NCBI GenBank assembly: GCA_036703315.1
Contig: DATNPH010000195.1
Coordinates: 1-33,564 of the forward strand
Origin: DATNPH01 sp036703315
GTDB taxonomy: Bacteria > Cyanobacteriota > Cyanobacteriia > Cyanobacteriales > Coleofasciculaceae
DNA length: 33,564 nt
Reading direction: 5' to 3'
Made by a program: the position numbers and the translations under genes. Below the pieces are notes generated by a model. That model was not told the origin of the DNA and made no database searches. It worked only from the letters and a program-made list of their open reading frames with translations. Of this stretch, positions 24,977-33,009 are shown in pieces; the first letter of the stretch is position 1; each line of letters starts with the position of its first letter.

Positions 24977-25420
24977 ATGTTTCGTGGAATTATTGCTCCC
25001 CTGTTCGCTGGTGTGATAGTTACTGGATTGACATCAACTGTCTACGCGAAACCGATTGTACCCTCTCAACCAGAAAACAATTTCAGTACGCGATCGAGTG
25101 AGTCTCTCCGTAGGATTGAGAACCGAAACATAGTAAAAGATTTCTTAACTCCCTCTTCTACAACTTCGTCCGCTGCTGAAATTTCGCCCATTTCACTACA
25201 AGATAATAAGCCCACACCTGTCCCCCTTGGTCCTGCCGAATTTGTGTTGGGCAATAACGTAAAAGTTTCGGCTGGAAGACCTTCTCCCAACTCCGCAACC
25301 CATGCTCCCGCACACTTGGAGTTGAGCAACAGAATAGAAGTTAATGCTGGGGCATCGTCTCTGGACTCAGAGCAACTGGTAAAAGTGCAATATCAGTTGC
25401 TTTCACAACCGGAAAAATAG
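24977..25420 (+). CDS. Secreted protein of unknown function
   Basis: The 147-residue product starts at ATG 24977 with AGGAGA seven bases upstream, a strong ribosome site. MFRGIIAPLFAGVIVTGL, then TSTVYAKP, is a clear signal peptide with probable cleavage after VYA (residue 24). The mature part is polar and low in complexity (Ser, Pro, Asn), with two similar phrases, FVLGNNVKVSAGRPS and LELSNRIEVNAGASS, that could be short repeats. No cysteines, lipobox or catalytic motif are visible. I do not recognise the family. It lies 159 bases after the histidine kinase on the same strand, so it could be a read-through partner, but a promoter of its own is equally possible. Confidence 0.65.
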   Translation: MFRGIIAPLFAGVIVTGLTSTVYAKPIVPSQPENNFSTRSSESLRRIENRNIVKDFLTPSSTTSSAAEISPISLQDNKPTPVPLGPAEFVLGNNVKVSAGRPSPNSATHAPAHLELSNRIEVNAGASSLDSEQLVKVQYQLLSQPEK

Positions 25421-25430
25421 CTTCTAGATT

Positions 25431-25462
25431 TCTCTCCCCTAGATTCATCTGGGGACAAGAGA
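25431..25462. terminator. Stem-loop between convergent genes
   Basis: TCTCTCCCCTAGA and TCTGGGGACAAGAGA form an interrupted stem around TTCA, between the stops of the secreted-protein and PAP2 genes. It may act as a bidirectional terminator, but lacks a strong T-run. Confidence 0.5.
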
Positions 25463-25481
25463 GCTAATTGTTCTAATCGCT

Positions 25482-26225
25482 TTATACTTCATCCTTGATA
25501 CTTTTTGATGTTTCCGTTGGAGGCTGTTGCTCTTTGCCGGGTTTAGTCAAATGGGGTCTGATGAGCAAACTCACACCAACTGCCCAAGCGATCGAGACCG
25601 TCCAACCTGCCAGAATGTCACTAGGATAGTGAACTCCTAAGTATAGACGTGTCCAGCCAATAGATAACACAAATAAACCCCCAACAAACAGAACCCACCA
25701 ACACCAGCGCGTTCCCCAAGTCAAAATTACTAAAACGGCTACTAGCGACATGCTGGACATGGCATGACCACTGGGAAATCCATAGTCAATCTCTGGAGAA
25801 GGAGACTGCCATAAGTGGGGACGCACTCGATGCAGTAAGACTTTCGCTGTGCGATTGATAAAGATGCTTCCCAGCAGAGTTGTGAGTAAATAGGTTAGCG
25901 ATCGCCACCGCCGTTTGTACAGCAACACTATCCCAATCACCGCAGCAACCGGAAACACACCCCAAAATACCCCAAACTTGGTCAGCGTCGCCGCGAAAAC
26001 GTCTAGTTGAGGCGACTGTCTTAGGTGAATTGCCAACAGGATGGGTACATCCCATGGGAAACCACCTTCATTCTCCCAAACATCCTCTGCCAGTTCCCCG
26101 AAGACCTGCAACGGTAAATAAACTCCTATCAATAGCACTAGCAGAGAGCGCCAATGGCTAATGAGCAGCTTCTTGAGAAATTGTAGGAAGAGTTGGAGCG
26201 GTTTCCAAGGTTCAGGGTTAAACAT
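25482..26225 (-). CDS. PAP2-family membrane phosphatase
   Basis: I start this at ATG 26223-26225 (247 residues) rather than the TTG four codons earlier. The three PAP2 catalytic motifs are present: KVLLHRVRP (K128, R135, P136), PSGH (151-154) with the catalytic His154, and TRLYLGVHYPSD (R193, H199, D203). About six membrane segments fit the usual PAP2 topology, with the active site at the outer membrane face. The family removes phosphate from lipid phosphates such as phosphatidic acid or undecaprenyl diphosphate; the substrate here cannot be chosen. The C-terminal tail is hydrophilic. The gene follows the response regulator gene by 58 bases on the same strand. Confidence 0.9.
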   Translation of the reverse strand: MFNPEPWKPLQLFLQFLKKLLISHWRSLLVLLIGVYLPLQVFGELAEDVWENEGGFPWDVPILLAIHLRQSPQLDVFAATLTKFGVFWGVFPVAAVIGIVLLYKRRWRSLTYLLTTLLGSIFINRTAKVLLHRVRPHLWQSPSPEIDYGFPSGHAMSSMSLVAVLVILTWGTRWCWWVLFVGGLFVLSIGWTRLYLGVHYPSDILAGWTVSIAWAVGVSLLIRPHLTKPGKEQQPPTETSKSIKDEV

Positions 26226-26283
26226 TCGCCTAGCCAAACGAGAGTCCTTAAAAGAATTTTCTTATGTTCTCAGATGGGTGGCG

Positions 26284-26652
26284 TTAGCGATCGCGAATCT
26301 CTTTACTTATCGCTTCTAGAAGTTTGGCAGTTGTAAATGGTTTAGCAAGATAACCGTTTGCCCCCAGCACCTGCCCTTGGCGCAATACGTTTTGGATATT
26401 CTCTGCCGTGAGAAACACAAAGGGAACCATTGCCGTAGTGGGGTCTTGACGTAGTACGCTGAGCACTTCGTATCCATTAAGTTCTGGCATCCTAACATCA
26501 CACAAAATTACATCAGGAACGAACTGTTTCGCCAACTGCAATCCTGTACGACCATCTTCAGCACCAATTGCAATAAACCCACTAGTTTCCAATATGTCTA
26601 GTATCCTCTCCAGAAGGAATTCCTCATCTTCAATCACCAACACCTTTTTCAT
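26284..26652 (-). CDS. Single-domain response regulator (CheY-like)
   Basis: The 122-residue protein is one receiver domain and nothing else. The conserved residues are in place: E8/D9 acidic pair in VIEDEEF, phospho-acceptor D52 in ILCDVRMPELNG, T82 in FLTAEN and K104 in YLAKPF. It starts at ATG 26650-26652. With no output domain it should signal by binding partners or by relaying phosphate. The large histidine kinase at 22052-24817 lies on the opposite strand 1.5 kb away and is a possible but unproven partner. The gene may be co-transcribed with the PAP2 gene downstream. Confidence 0.92.
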   Translation of the reverse strand: MKKVLVIEDEEFLLERILDILETSGFIAIGAEDGRTGLQLAKQFVPDVILCDVRMPELNGYEVLSVLRQDPTTAMVPFVFLTAENIQNVLRQGQVLGANGYLAKPFTTAKLLEAISKEIRDR

Positions 26653-26768
26653 CAGTTATTCCCTAGACAGTTGACTAGGGTACAAGCTAACAAAGATGGT
26701 GTTGAGTAACTTTATTGCGTAGACGGCTTTTACCACCTCTTGAATCAAGATACTGACTTCTAGAAAAA

Positions 26769-27032
26769 CTATCTTGTTTCTGATGGCAGATTTTTGCCAA
26801 TTCCCATTTCCTTCTTGCTCTGCTTCAGCTGCTTCCACAGGCATTTCAACTGTTCATACGCCTGTTCAGGAGGGAGCTTACCTCCAGTCTCTAATGCAGA
26901 GATGAATGAAACTTTCTGAGCAAATTCTTGCAAATTAGCATTGAAAGCTAGATGCTCAGGCGTAAAAGGCCCATAGTAGCGACTCCGGGGGTAGAGAAAG
27001 CTATTCTTACTCTCCTGAGCTGAATCTGCCAT
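26769..27032 (-). CDS. DUF7219 family small cyanobacterial protein
   Basis: This 87-residue protein matches a small conserved cyanobacterial family (DUF7219), recognisable by FLYPRSRYYGPFTPEHL, then AFNANLQEFAQKVSFISALE, TGGKLPPEQAYEQLK and WKQLKQSKKEMGIG. I choose the second ATG (27030-27032): AGGAG abuts the first ATG (27036-27038) directly but lies six bases from the second, the normal spacing. The protein is soluble and helical with no signal peptide. Function is unknown. It is 116 bases upstream of the response regulator on the same strand. Confidence 0.8.
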   Translation of the reverse strand: MADSAQESKNSFLYPRSRYYGPFTPEHLAFNANLQEFAQKVSFISALETGGKLPPEQAYEQLKCLWKQLKQSKKEMGIGKNLPSETR

Positions 27033-27563
27033 ATCCATCTCCTAATTAGACTCAATATTATCGCACAAGTTTTTCTTTACCTCTTCTTAACCCTACATTA
27101 ACCAAAAAAGTTGTCTGTTAGAGGAATTTTTACGAAACTCAACCTCTGGGTGGAAAATCGGGAGTAGTTTTTGTAGGGGCGACCGCCTGAATCAATCGAC
27201 AGCTTTCGCCTGACTCTTAACAAGAAAGGCTTTTATGCAAAGGGAACAAGCAAGAAGGAAAAACTTTCTGCCTTCTTCCCAAGGCTTCTGGCGAAGGATT
27301 TGGATCAAGGGTCTAAATCCCCCACTTGTTTAAGTGGCTTTCTTTCAGCAGGGGTTCAATCCCATAAGAGAAAGAAACATAAGAGCCTTCTGCCTTCCCC
27401 CTTCTGCCTTTTGAAATTTCCGCTTTTTGACTTTTGACCGCGTCGGGTGCCCCAACCACTTCCGGTTGCGGGGAGAAGGAGTTTCCGGGCAAGGACGCAA
27501 ACAGCAGGGCACAAGAGACGCGCCCCCTTCCCCGAAGGGTAGGGGTTTTAACTTTTGACTGGC
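27033..27563. other. Intergenic region downstream of flv1
   Basis: No gene is seen. It is rich in repeats: CCTTCTGCC motifs, TTTTGACTTTTGAC runs, the hairpin CCACTT/AAGTGG (27322-27337), CCCCAACC with GGTT..GGGG near 27451-27474, and a C/G-rich stem around 27523-27546 just after the flv1 stop (read on the minus strand) that may end the flv1 transcript. Confidence 0.45.
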
Positions 27564-29291
27564 TTAGTAGTGGGTGCCTGACTTGCGATGATGCATCGCG
27601 GTGACGCCGTCATGTTGTAGAACATGACCATTTTTAACAACGCCATAGACGAGCCAGTGATCGCCACAATCCATGCGATTTTCAACCGTGCATTCCAGAT
27701 AAGCTAAGGCATCGCCCAGAATCGGGCATCCATTCTCAGCCTCTTCGGTCTTCACTCCAGCGAAGCGGTCTTCACCGGGAGCAAAGGGTTTGAGGAAGTG
27801 CTTCATCAAGCCTAGATGCTTCCCTTCTGCCAGAATATTTAAGACAAATTGGTCGCCGCTGTGCAGCAGTGATTCAATTGCTCGGTCTTTGGCAACAGCA
27901 ACGGTAAGCCCTGGAGGTGTAAAGGTGGCTTGAGAAACCCAGTCAGCAAGCATCGCCCCAGTGAGTTCTCCCTGTTTGGCAGTGACGATACACAAAGAAC
28001 CAATTAAACGTCCCACAGCTTGCTCAGTACGGGCAGATTGGGAATCACTGACAGGTTGTCGGGGTGATCGAGCTTTTTTGGCTTTTTTCAGAGCTTGGGC
28101 AAAGTCAGTACCAGCTTCTTCGCAGTATTTGAGAGTAACCTCGTTAGGCTTGAACTTCACCCGAATCGGTTCAAATCCAAATCGGTAACCTGCATCGCGG
28201 AATTTACTTTCAATCAGGTCGATCGCTTCACCACTCCAACCGTAGGAACCAAAAACCCCAGCCAGTTTAGTTTTAGTAGCAGTAGACAGTACCAAACCAA
28301 GTGCCGTTTGTATCGGTGTTGGTGCATGACCCCCAAGGGTTGGGGAACCCATGATAAACCCCTCTGCTTTCTCCACTGCTTTCTGAATGTCAGTTGGGTC
28401 AGCCGCTTCGCAGTTAATGGCTTCAACCCCAACACCCGCTTTTGTGATACCCCGCGCGATCGCTTGTCCTAAAACAGCGGTATTGCCATACGCCGAAGCA
28501 TAAATTAGTGCGACTGTTATTTCCTGAGCCTTTTGCTCTTCACTCCACTGCCGATACAACTGAGTGAGTAATATCAGGCTATAGCGTACTAAGGGACCAT
28601 GACCCGTAGCGTAAAGCCTCGCCGGAAAATCAGTTAGTTTGTCTAATGCTGTTTCTACTTGCTTTGCATGAGGTGCCATCAGGCAATCGAAGTAATACCG
28701 TCTGTCTTCGCTAATTGTCGTCCAACCTTCGTCTAATACCTGGTCACCACAGACGTGAGCACCATATAACTTATCCGTATATAGAATTTCGGTTTCTGGG
28801 TCGTAGGTGCACAGGGCATCAGGCCAACGAGGGCTGGGAGTAGGGATAAATTGCAGATGATGACCTTGTCCTAAATCCAAATTTTCGTCACCTCGCACGA
28901 CCTTGATGTTGGGTTCGTGGTCTGGTAAGAGACTGCGCAGTGCGATCGCTCCTGGATTTGAGCAGACAAACGTAATCTGAGGTGCCAGCTTTAGCAAGGC
29001 TTCCAGGGTAACAACTCTGTTAGGATTAACATGACCTAGAATCACGTAATCCAAGATGGTAGGGTCAAGGCGTTGTTGTAATGCAGCTAGAAAAATTTCG
29101 GTAAAGGATTCACCTGGCGGGTCAAAAAGCGCAATTTTATCCGCTCGAATCAAATAGGAATTAGCCGTGGTGCCTCGTTGCAGAGCGTACTCGATTTCAA
29201 ACTTGAGTCTGTCCCAAGTACGTGATCGCAATACCGTGGTTTCTGCACCAATCGGGAGAACCTGGACATCTCGTTGCTTAGTTTCTGCCAT
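27564..29291 (-). CDS. flv1: Flavodiiron protein with non-canonical metal site (Flv1-like)
   Basis: I start at ATG 29289-29291, giving 575 residues (MAETKQRDVQ). The domain order is metallo-beta-lactamase-like (about 25-250), flavodoxin (about 260-400) and flavin-reductase-like (about 425-575), the three-part form found only in oxygenic phototrophs. At the diiron site the ligands are replaced: HVNPNR (87-92) instead of HxExDH, PRWPD where a His is usual, and TDKLYG with Lys for Asp; only GHGPL keeps its His. That pattern is known for Flv1 and Flv2. Flv1 acts with Flv3 to reduce O2 to water using photosystem I electrons. The partner gene lies upstream on the same strand. The choice of Flv1 over Flv2 rests on the Flv3-like neighbour. 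Confidence 0.88.
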   Translation of the reverse strand: MAETKQRDVQVLPIGAETTVLRSRTWDRLKFEIEYALQRGTTANSYLIRADKIALFDPPGESFTEIFLAALQQRLDPTILDYVILGHVNPNRVVTLEALLKLAPQITFVCSNPGAIALRSLLPDHEPNIKVVRGDENLDLGQGHHLQFIPTPSPRWPDALCTYDPETEILYTDKLYGAHVCGDQVLDEGWTTISEDRRYYFDCLMAPHAKQVETALDKLTDFPARLYATGHGPLVRYSLILLTQLYRQWSEEQKAQEITVALIYASAYGNTAVLGQAIARGITKAGVGVEAINCEAADPTDIQKAVEKAEGFIMGSPTLGGHAPTPIQTALGLVLSTATKTKLAGVFGSYGWSGEAIDLIESKFRDAGYRFGFEPIRVKFKPNEVTLKYCEEAGTDFAQALKKAKKARSPRQPVSDSQSARTEQAVGRLIGSLCIVTAKQGELTGAMLADWVSQATFTPPGLTVAVAKDRAIESLLHSGDQFVLNILAEGKHLGLMKHFLKPFAPGEDRFAGVKTEEAENGCPILGDALAYLECTVENRMDCGDHWLVYGVVKNGHVLQHDGVTAMHHRKSGTHY

Positions 29292-29785
29292 GAGTGTGAC
29301 CCTCAATAGGTTATTAGGTGAACGCGATTAGGAAACACGATTAATAGCATGTAAAACCTCTCCCTCAAATCCCCGTGTCTTCGGTGCCTTTGGCATGGAG
29401 TCTTTTTCTGACAATCCTTCCAGGATTCGTGCCAGTTTGCAAGCCAAGCGGTGCATTCATAGTTAGCAAAGGTGACGTTTGCGGATTGGCGGCACTAGAC
29501 TCAAAGCCTTGTCAAATACCAGACTATTAGCCGTACTTGCCAAAAATGACCCACCCTCTCGCTGAAGCGATCGTGCTAATTACCTTGAAAAATGATGTCG
29601 TTAATCGCCAATCATCTTGATAGGTCGCCAGACGCGATCGCACGTTTGTTGAAGTCTCTTGCTAGAAGGTTACGCATTCACGCCTTCAAAAGTCAAAACA
29701 GTTCGCGATTACCCAATACTGGTATCTGCACCAGTCAGGAGAACCTGAACATCTCGTTGCTTAGTTTCTGCCATCACTGTGACAC
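29292..29785. other. Region between flv1 and the small membrane protein gene
   Basis: No intact gene is seen. A partial second copy of the flv1 start lies at its right end (29709-29785). A 60-codon minus-strand frame with WLANWHESW ends near the flv1 start, but resembles nothing I know. HIP1 and related sites occur near 29568 and 29635. The flv1 promoter may lie here. Confidence 0.45.
29709..29774 (-). pseudogene. Partial duplicate of the flv1 5' end
   Basis: On the minus strand ATG 29772-29774 reads MAETKQRDVQVLLTGADTSIG and then stops. The true flv1 begins MAETKQRDVQVLPIGAETTV. About 60 bases match closely, including a few bases upstream of the ATG (CAC(A/T)..TG context), then similarity ends. 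This is a truncated copy, not a functional gene, though it could still be translated as a 21-residue peptide. Confidence 0.8.
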
Positions 29786-30148
29786 TTAAGTCTGTTTTTT
29801 TCTTGACAGGAGCGGAATCAACCCTGCAACTATCAAAAAAATGGCATTTTCATAGTTATAGATAAAAAGTACTATTCCCACTAAAAAAGCACTTCCAGAA
29901 AAGGCAAGCCCATAGATAAATCGGCTGTTTTCCAGAAATCGTCGGTGGTTCTTCTCCTTAACCTCCTCATTCTGGCGAAGAATCACCTCGCGCACTCTAG
30001 CCCAATCTAGAGCCTCGTTGGGAGAATCCGATTTCGCTAAAAGCTCCTCAACTAATGAAATAGTTTGAGTGAAGTTTGGAGGATTTTGAGCGGGAAGGTC
30101 TGGTGAAGACGATAAAGTTATCGCCCATTCTTCTGGTTTTTCTGGCAT
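29786..30148 (-). CDS. Small membrane protein between flv3 and flv1
   Basis: I use ATG 30146-30148 (120 residues, MPEKPEEWAITLSSS); a TTG eight codons upstream is an alternative. The first 70 residues are soluble and acidic, with EALDWARVREVILRQNEEVK, a likely helix. Two hydrophobic segments follow (about 79-97 and 102-114, FIYGLAFSGSAFLVGIVLF and YENAIFLIVAGLIPLL) before a basic tail SRKKQT. So it is probably a hairpin in the membrane with both ends in the cytosol. In the flv4-flv2 operon a membrane gene also sits between the two flavodiiron genes, but I see no clear similarity to it. Function is unknown; its position suggests possible co-expression with flv3, whose stop is 64 bases upstream. 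Confidence 0.65.
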   Translation of the reverse strand: MPEKPEEWAITLSSSPDLPAQNPPNFTQTISLVEELLAKSDSPNEALDWARVREVILRQNEEVKEKNHRRFLENSRFIYGLAFSGSAFLVGIVLFIYNYENAIFLIVAGLIPLLSRKKQT

Positions 30149-30212
30149 CTTCCAACCTGTCCCTTTAGGCAACTGTAGGGTGATTAATTTACCACCCTAC
30201 AATTAGATCGAT

Positions 30213-31931
30213 TTAATAATAGTTGCCCACTTTACGATGGTGAACAGCTGTCAGGGCATCAGATTTGGAAACGCGACCCGCATCGACGGTAGCGTAAACA
30301 ATCCAATGGTCACTCAGTTCCATTCGAGTGCCAACTTTGCACTCCATGTAAGCTAGGGCGTCTGTAAGGATTGGTGAACCATTGTCTGCTGGTTGAGTCT
30401 TCACTCCTGCAAAGCGATCGGCACCAGGCGGGAAGCGCTTCAGGAAGTGCTTCATTAGCCCTTGGTAGTTGCCTTCTTCTAGAACGTTGAGGACAAAGCG
30501 ATCGCCTACTTGCATTAAAGACTCGATCGCCCGATCTTTAGCAACGGCAATTGTCAACCCCAAGGGTTGGAAACTAGCTTGCGACACCCAGGACGCTAGC
30601 ATTGCCCCCTTAATGTCGCCTTTTTTGGCAGTAATAATGTACAAACCACCACTAACCCGTCCCAGTGCTTTGTCAAGTTCGCTATCCAGGGATTTCCGTT
30701 TCTGAATGCCGCGATCGCGTGTCAGTAATTGCCCCATATCAGTACCCGCTTCTTCACAAAGCTGGTACGTTGCTTCGGATGGGGTATCTTTCACTCGAAT
30801 CGCTGGAAATGCTTCTTTCAAACCCAAGTTTCTGAATTGACTCATTAACGGGTCAATCGGTTCGTCATCCCCCCCATAGGATTCAAAAATTCCAACAACC
30901 TGCTTGGAATTGGCGGCAGCCAGTACTGTCCCAACAGCGGCAGCAGCGATTTTACTGGATGCTGGGGGTATCCCAATCGCAATTCCTGCTGCACGATTGA
31001 CCAGTTCCTGAACTTCTTGAGGGTCAGCGGATTTCAGATCCATCATCTCAACGCCGACACCCGTTTTAGTGATACCTCTGGCAATGGCTTGGCTCATGCG
31101 ATCGCTATAGCCGTAATCTGAGACATAAAATACAACAACAGATGTCTCTGCCTTGGCTTGGGCTTGACTCCATCGGCGGTAACGACCCACCAATTCACTA
31201 ACATTGTGACGCAGCAACGGTCCATGACCATTGGCAATCATCGTCACCTCTCCCAACTGATCCATCCGTTTGAGAGCAGACAGCACAGAACGCGCATTCG
31301 GAGCCATCAAGCAATCGTAGTAAAATCGATAATCTGGTTCAATGGCGCTCAAATCTTCATCAAAGGTGCTGTCCGAGCAGTAGTGCAAACCAAAGGCGTC
31401 GCAAGTAAACATCACCTGCGTCCCCGCGTCATAACTGAAGATAGTATCCGGCCAGTGAAGGTTAGGAGCATTGACGAATTCCAGGACATGCCCTTTGCCT
31501 AAATCTAACTTGTCGCCATTTTTGACAATGAGACGATTAAACGGTTGATGGACGAAATCTTCCAAAAACTGGATGGCTACCTTTGACCCCACCACGGTTA
31601 CTTGAGGTGCTAGCTGAAGCACATCTTTTACTAAACCACTATGGTCGGGTTCTGTGTGGCTAATAATTAGGTAATCAATTTCAGTCGGATTAATAAGTCC
31701 TTTAAGTGTTTCTAAATACAGCTGACGAAATTTTTCATGGGAGGTATCTACTAGAGCGGTTTTCTCACCCCGGATCAGAAATGAGTTATAAGTGGTGCCA
31801 TTTTGTAACCCAAATTCGATATCAAAGCGATCGCGATCCCAGTCCAAAGAGCGAATTGCTGTTGTATCCGGAGCAATTTCACCCGTTTGCATGGTTAACC
31901 GCTTTTGGGTTCGGTCTGTGAGTGCTACCAT
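30213..31931 (-). CDS. flv3: Flavodiiron protein with canonical diiron site (Flv3-like)
   Basis: The 572-residue protein starts at ATG 31929-31931, preceded by AAGGAGG, a very strong ribosome site. It has the same three domains as the Flv1-like protein: diiron beta-lactamase-like, flavodoxin (VVFYVSDYGYSDRMSQAIA near 256-274) and flavin-reductase-like C-terminus ending VHHRKVGNYY. All iron ligands are present: HTEPDH (92-97), the His of NLHWPD, the Asp of TCDAFG and the His of NGHGPL. That is the canonical set of Flv3/Flv4. Flv3 with Flv1 protects photosystem I under changing light by reducing O2 without making superoxide. The close match to Flv3 was judged from memory. It is divergent from coaX, sharing a 215-bp control region. 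Confidence 0.9.
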   Translation of the reverse strand: MVALTDRTQKRLTMQTGEIAPDTTAIRSLDWDRDRFDIEFGLQNGTTYNSFLIRGEKTALVDTSHEKFRQLYLETLKGLINPTEIDYLIISHTEPDHSGLVKDVLQLAPQVTVVGSKVAIQFLEDFVHQPFNRLIVKNGDKLDLGKGHVLEFVNAPNLHWPDTIFSYDAGTQVMFTCDAFGLHYCSDSTFDEDLSAIEPDYRFYYDCLMAPNARSVLSALKRMDQLGEVTMIANGHGPLLRHNVSELVGRYRRWSQAQAKAETSVVVFYVSDYGYSDRMSQAIARGITKTGVGVEMMDLKSADPQEVQELVNRAAGIAIGIPPASSKIAAAAVGTVLAAANSKQVVGIFESYGGDDEPIDPLMSQFRNLGLKEAFPAIRVKDTPSEATYQLCEEAGTDMGQLLTRDRGIQKRKSLDSELDKALGRVSGGLYIITAKKGDIKGAMLASWVSQASFQPLGLTIAVAKDRAIESLMQVGDRFVLNVLEEGNYQGLMKHFLKRFPPGADRFAGVKTQPADNGSPILTDALAYMECKVGTRMELSDHWIVYATVDAGRVSKSDALTAVHHRKVGNYY

Positions 31932-32146
31932 TTTCTGCCTCCTTCATCAATGGAAATAAGTCTGAAGCAAACCTGGACTACGTTTAGCTGCCACTCTTTT
32001 ATAGTAGCTGAGTAGAAATACTTAAACAACTTACAGGTTGTTTTTTCCTTCATCACCTTGTACGAACATCCTGTCCGATTGTGCAGGTCGGAAGCCTGCG
32101 CTACGGTAGGAGGATAATCAAGTGGTGTAAGTCCTAATTTATTGCC
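31932..32146. promoter_or_regulatory. Divergent promoter region of flv3 and coaX
   Basis: The 215 bp must hold the start sites for both genes. The flv3 side is AT-rich around 31995-32055. A GC-rich GTCGGAAGCCTGCGCTACG tract (about 32088-32106) looks like a dispersed repeat. No specific operator could be named. Confidence 0.4.
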
Positions 32147-32947
32147 GTGACCGAAAGCTGGCTAGCCTTGATGATTGGAAATTCCCGGCTGCACTGGGCT
32201 TGGTTTGTTGGTGCAACCCTTCAGAAAGCTTGGGATACTCACCATTTACCAGCGGCAGTCGTTGAACGGCTAATTGCTCGTTGGGCATCCGGCTCAATAC
32301 CCTCTGAAATTTTACCGCTCTCGTTGGTTTCTCTGTACTCATTAGACACCGACACCTTTAATCGGCTACCGCTCTACTTAGCTTCCGTAGTACCTGCTCA
32401 GACAACTCTATGGCAAACTTATCCCGCTACTAGAATCATCACCCTAGACCATTTACCGCTTAAAGGACTTTATCCCAGCCTAGGAATTGATCGTGCATTA
32501 GGATTATTTGGTGCAGGTGAGACTTTGGGTTATCCCGTACTAGTCGTTGATGCGGGGACTGCACTGACATTTACAGGTGCTGATGCCCAGCGAGGACTAG
32601 TTGGGGGAGCAATCTTACCAGGACTAAAGCTACAACTACAGTCTTTGGCGCAAAGAACCGCCGCCTTACCAGCAACCCAACTGCCACCGCAGCTACCCTC
32701 CCGTTGGGCTTTGCAGACACCCGCCGCAATTGAGAGTGGTGTTGTTTATACAGTTTTGGCAGGTATTAGGGATTTTATTGAAGATTGGCAGTTTCAGTTT
32801 CCAGATAGTCAAATTGTTCTAACTGGGGGCGATTCTGGCTTGCTACTAACCTATCTCCAAGCTCAGTTTCCTCAGAACACTCCTCAGCTAATTGTTGACC
32901 CCTACTTAATCTTTCGGGGCATAAACGCAGTACGAGAATACTTGTAG
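32147..32947 (+). CDS. coaX: Type III pantothenate kinase
   Basis: The 266-residue enzyme phosphorylates pantothenate with ATP and a monovalent cation, the first step of coenzyme A synthesis. It starts at GTG 32147. The ASKHA-fold motifs are visible: the phosphate-1 loop LMIGNSRLHWAWF (8-20), GIDRALGL (113-120) where pantothenate binds, VVDAGTALTF (133-142), the glycine loop GGAILPGL (153-160) and VLTGGDSG near 225-232. The usual Asp in the first motif (DxGNT) is replaced by Met next to IGNSR, a variant I believe is usual in cyanobacterial CoaX. The gene is complete and is followed 62 bases later by gcvT on the same strand. Confidence 0.92.
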   Translation: MTESWLALMIGNSRLHWAWFVGATLQKAWDTHHLPAAVVERLIARWASGSIPSEILPLSLVSLYSLDTDTFNRLPLYLASVVPAQTTLWQTYPATRIITLDHLPLKGLYPSLGIDRALGLFGAGETLGYPVLVVDAGTALTFTGADAQRGLVGGAILPGLKLQLQSLAQRTAALPATQLPPQLPSRWALQTPAAIESGVVYTVLAGIRDFIEDWQFQFPDSQIVLTGGDSGLLLTYLQAQFPQNTPQLIVDPYLIFRGINAVREYL

Positions 32948-33009
32948 CCGTTAATTACTGTAGAGGGAAAGTAGCATAAAAGATATTCACCTGCGACTGA
33001 AGAATATCT

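Noticed and set aside
27300..27390. tRNA-like GGGGTTCAATCCC
   Set aside because: It resembles a T-arm, but no acceptor stem, D-arm or anticodon arm can be built around it.
28095..28472. 125-codon frame antisense to flv1
   Set aside because: It lies wholly inside the well-supported flv1 gene and shows no domain.
29300..29490. About 60-codon minus-strand frame with WLANWHESW
   Set aside because: It is open but has no start context and no recognisable family; probably chance.
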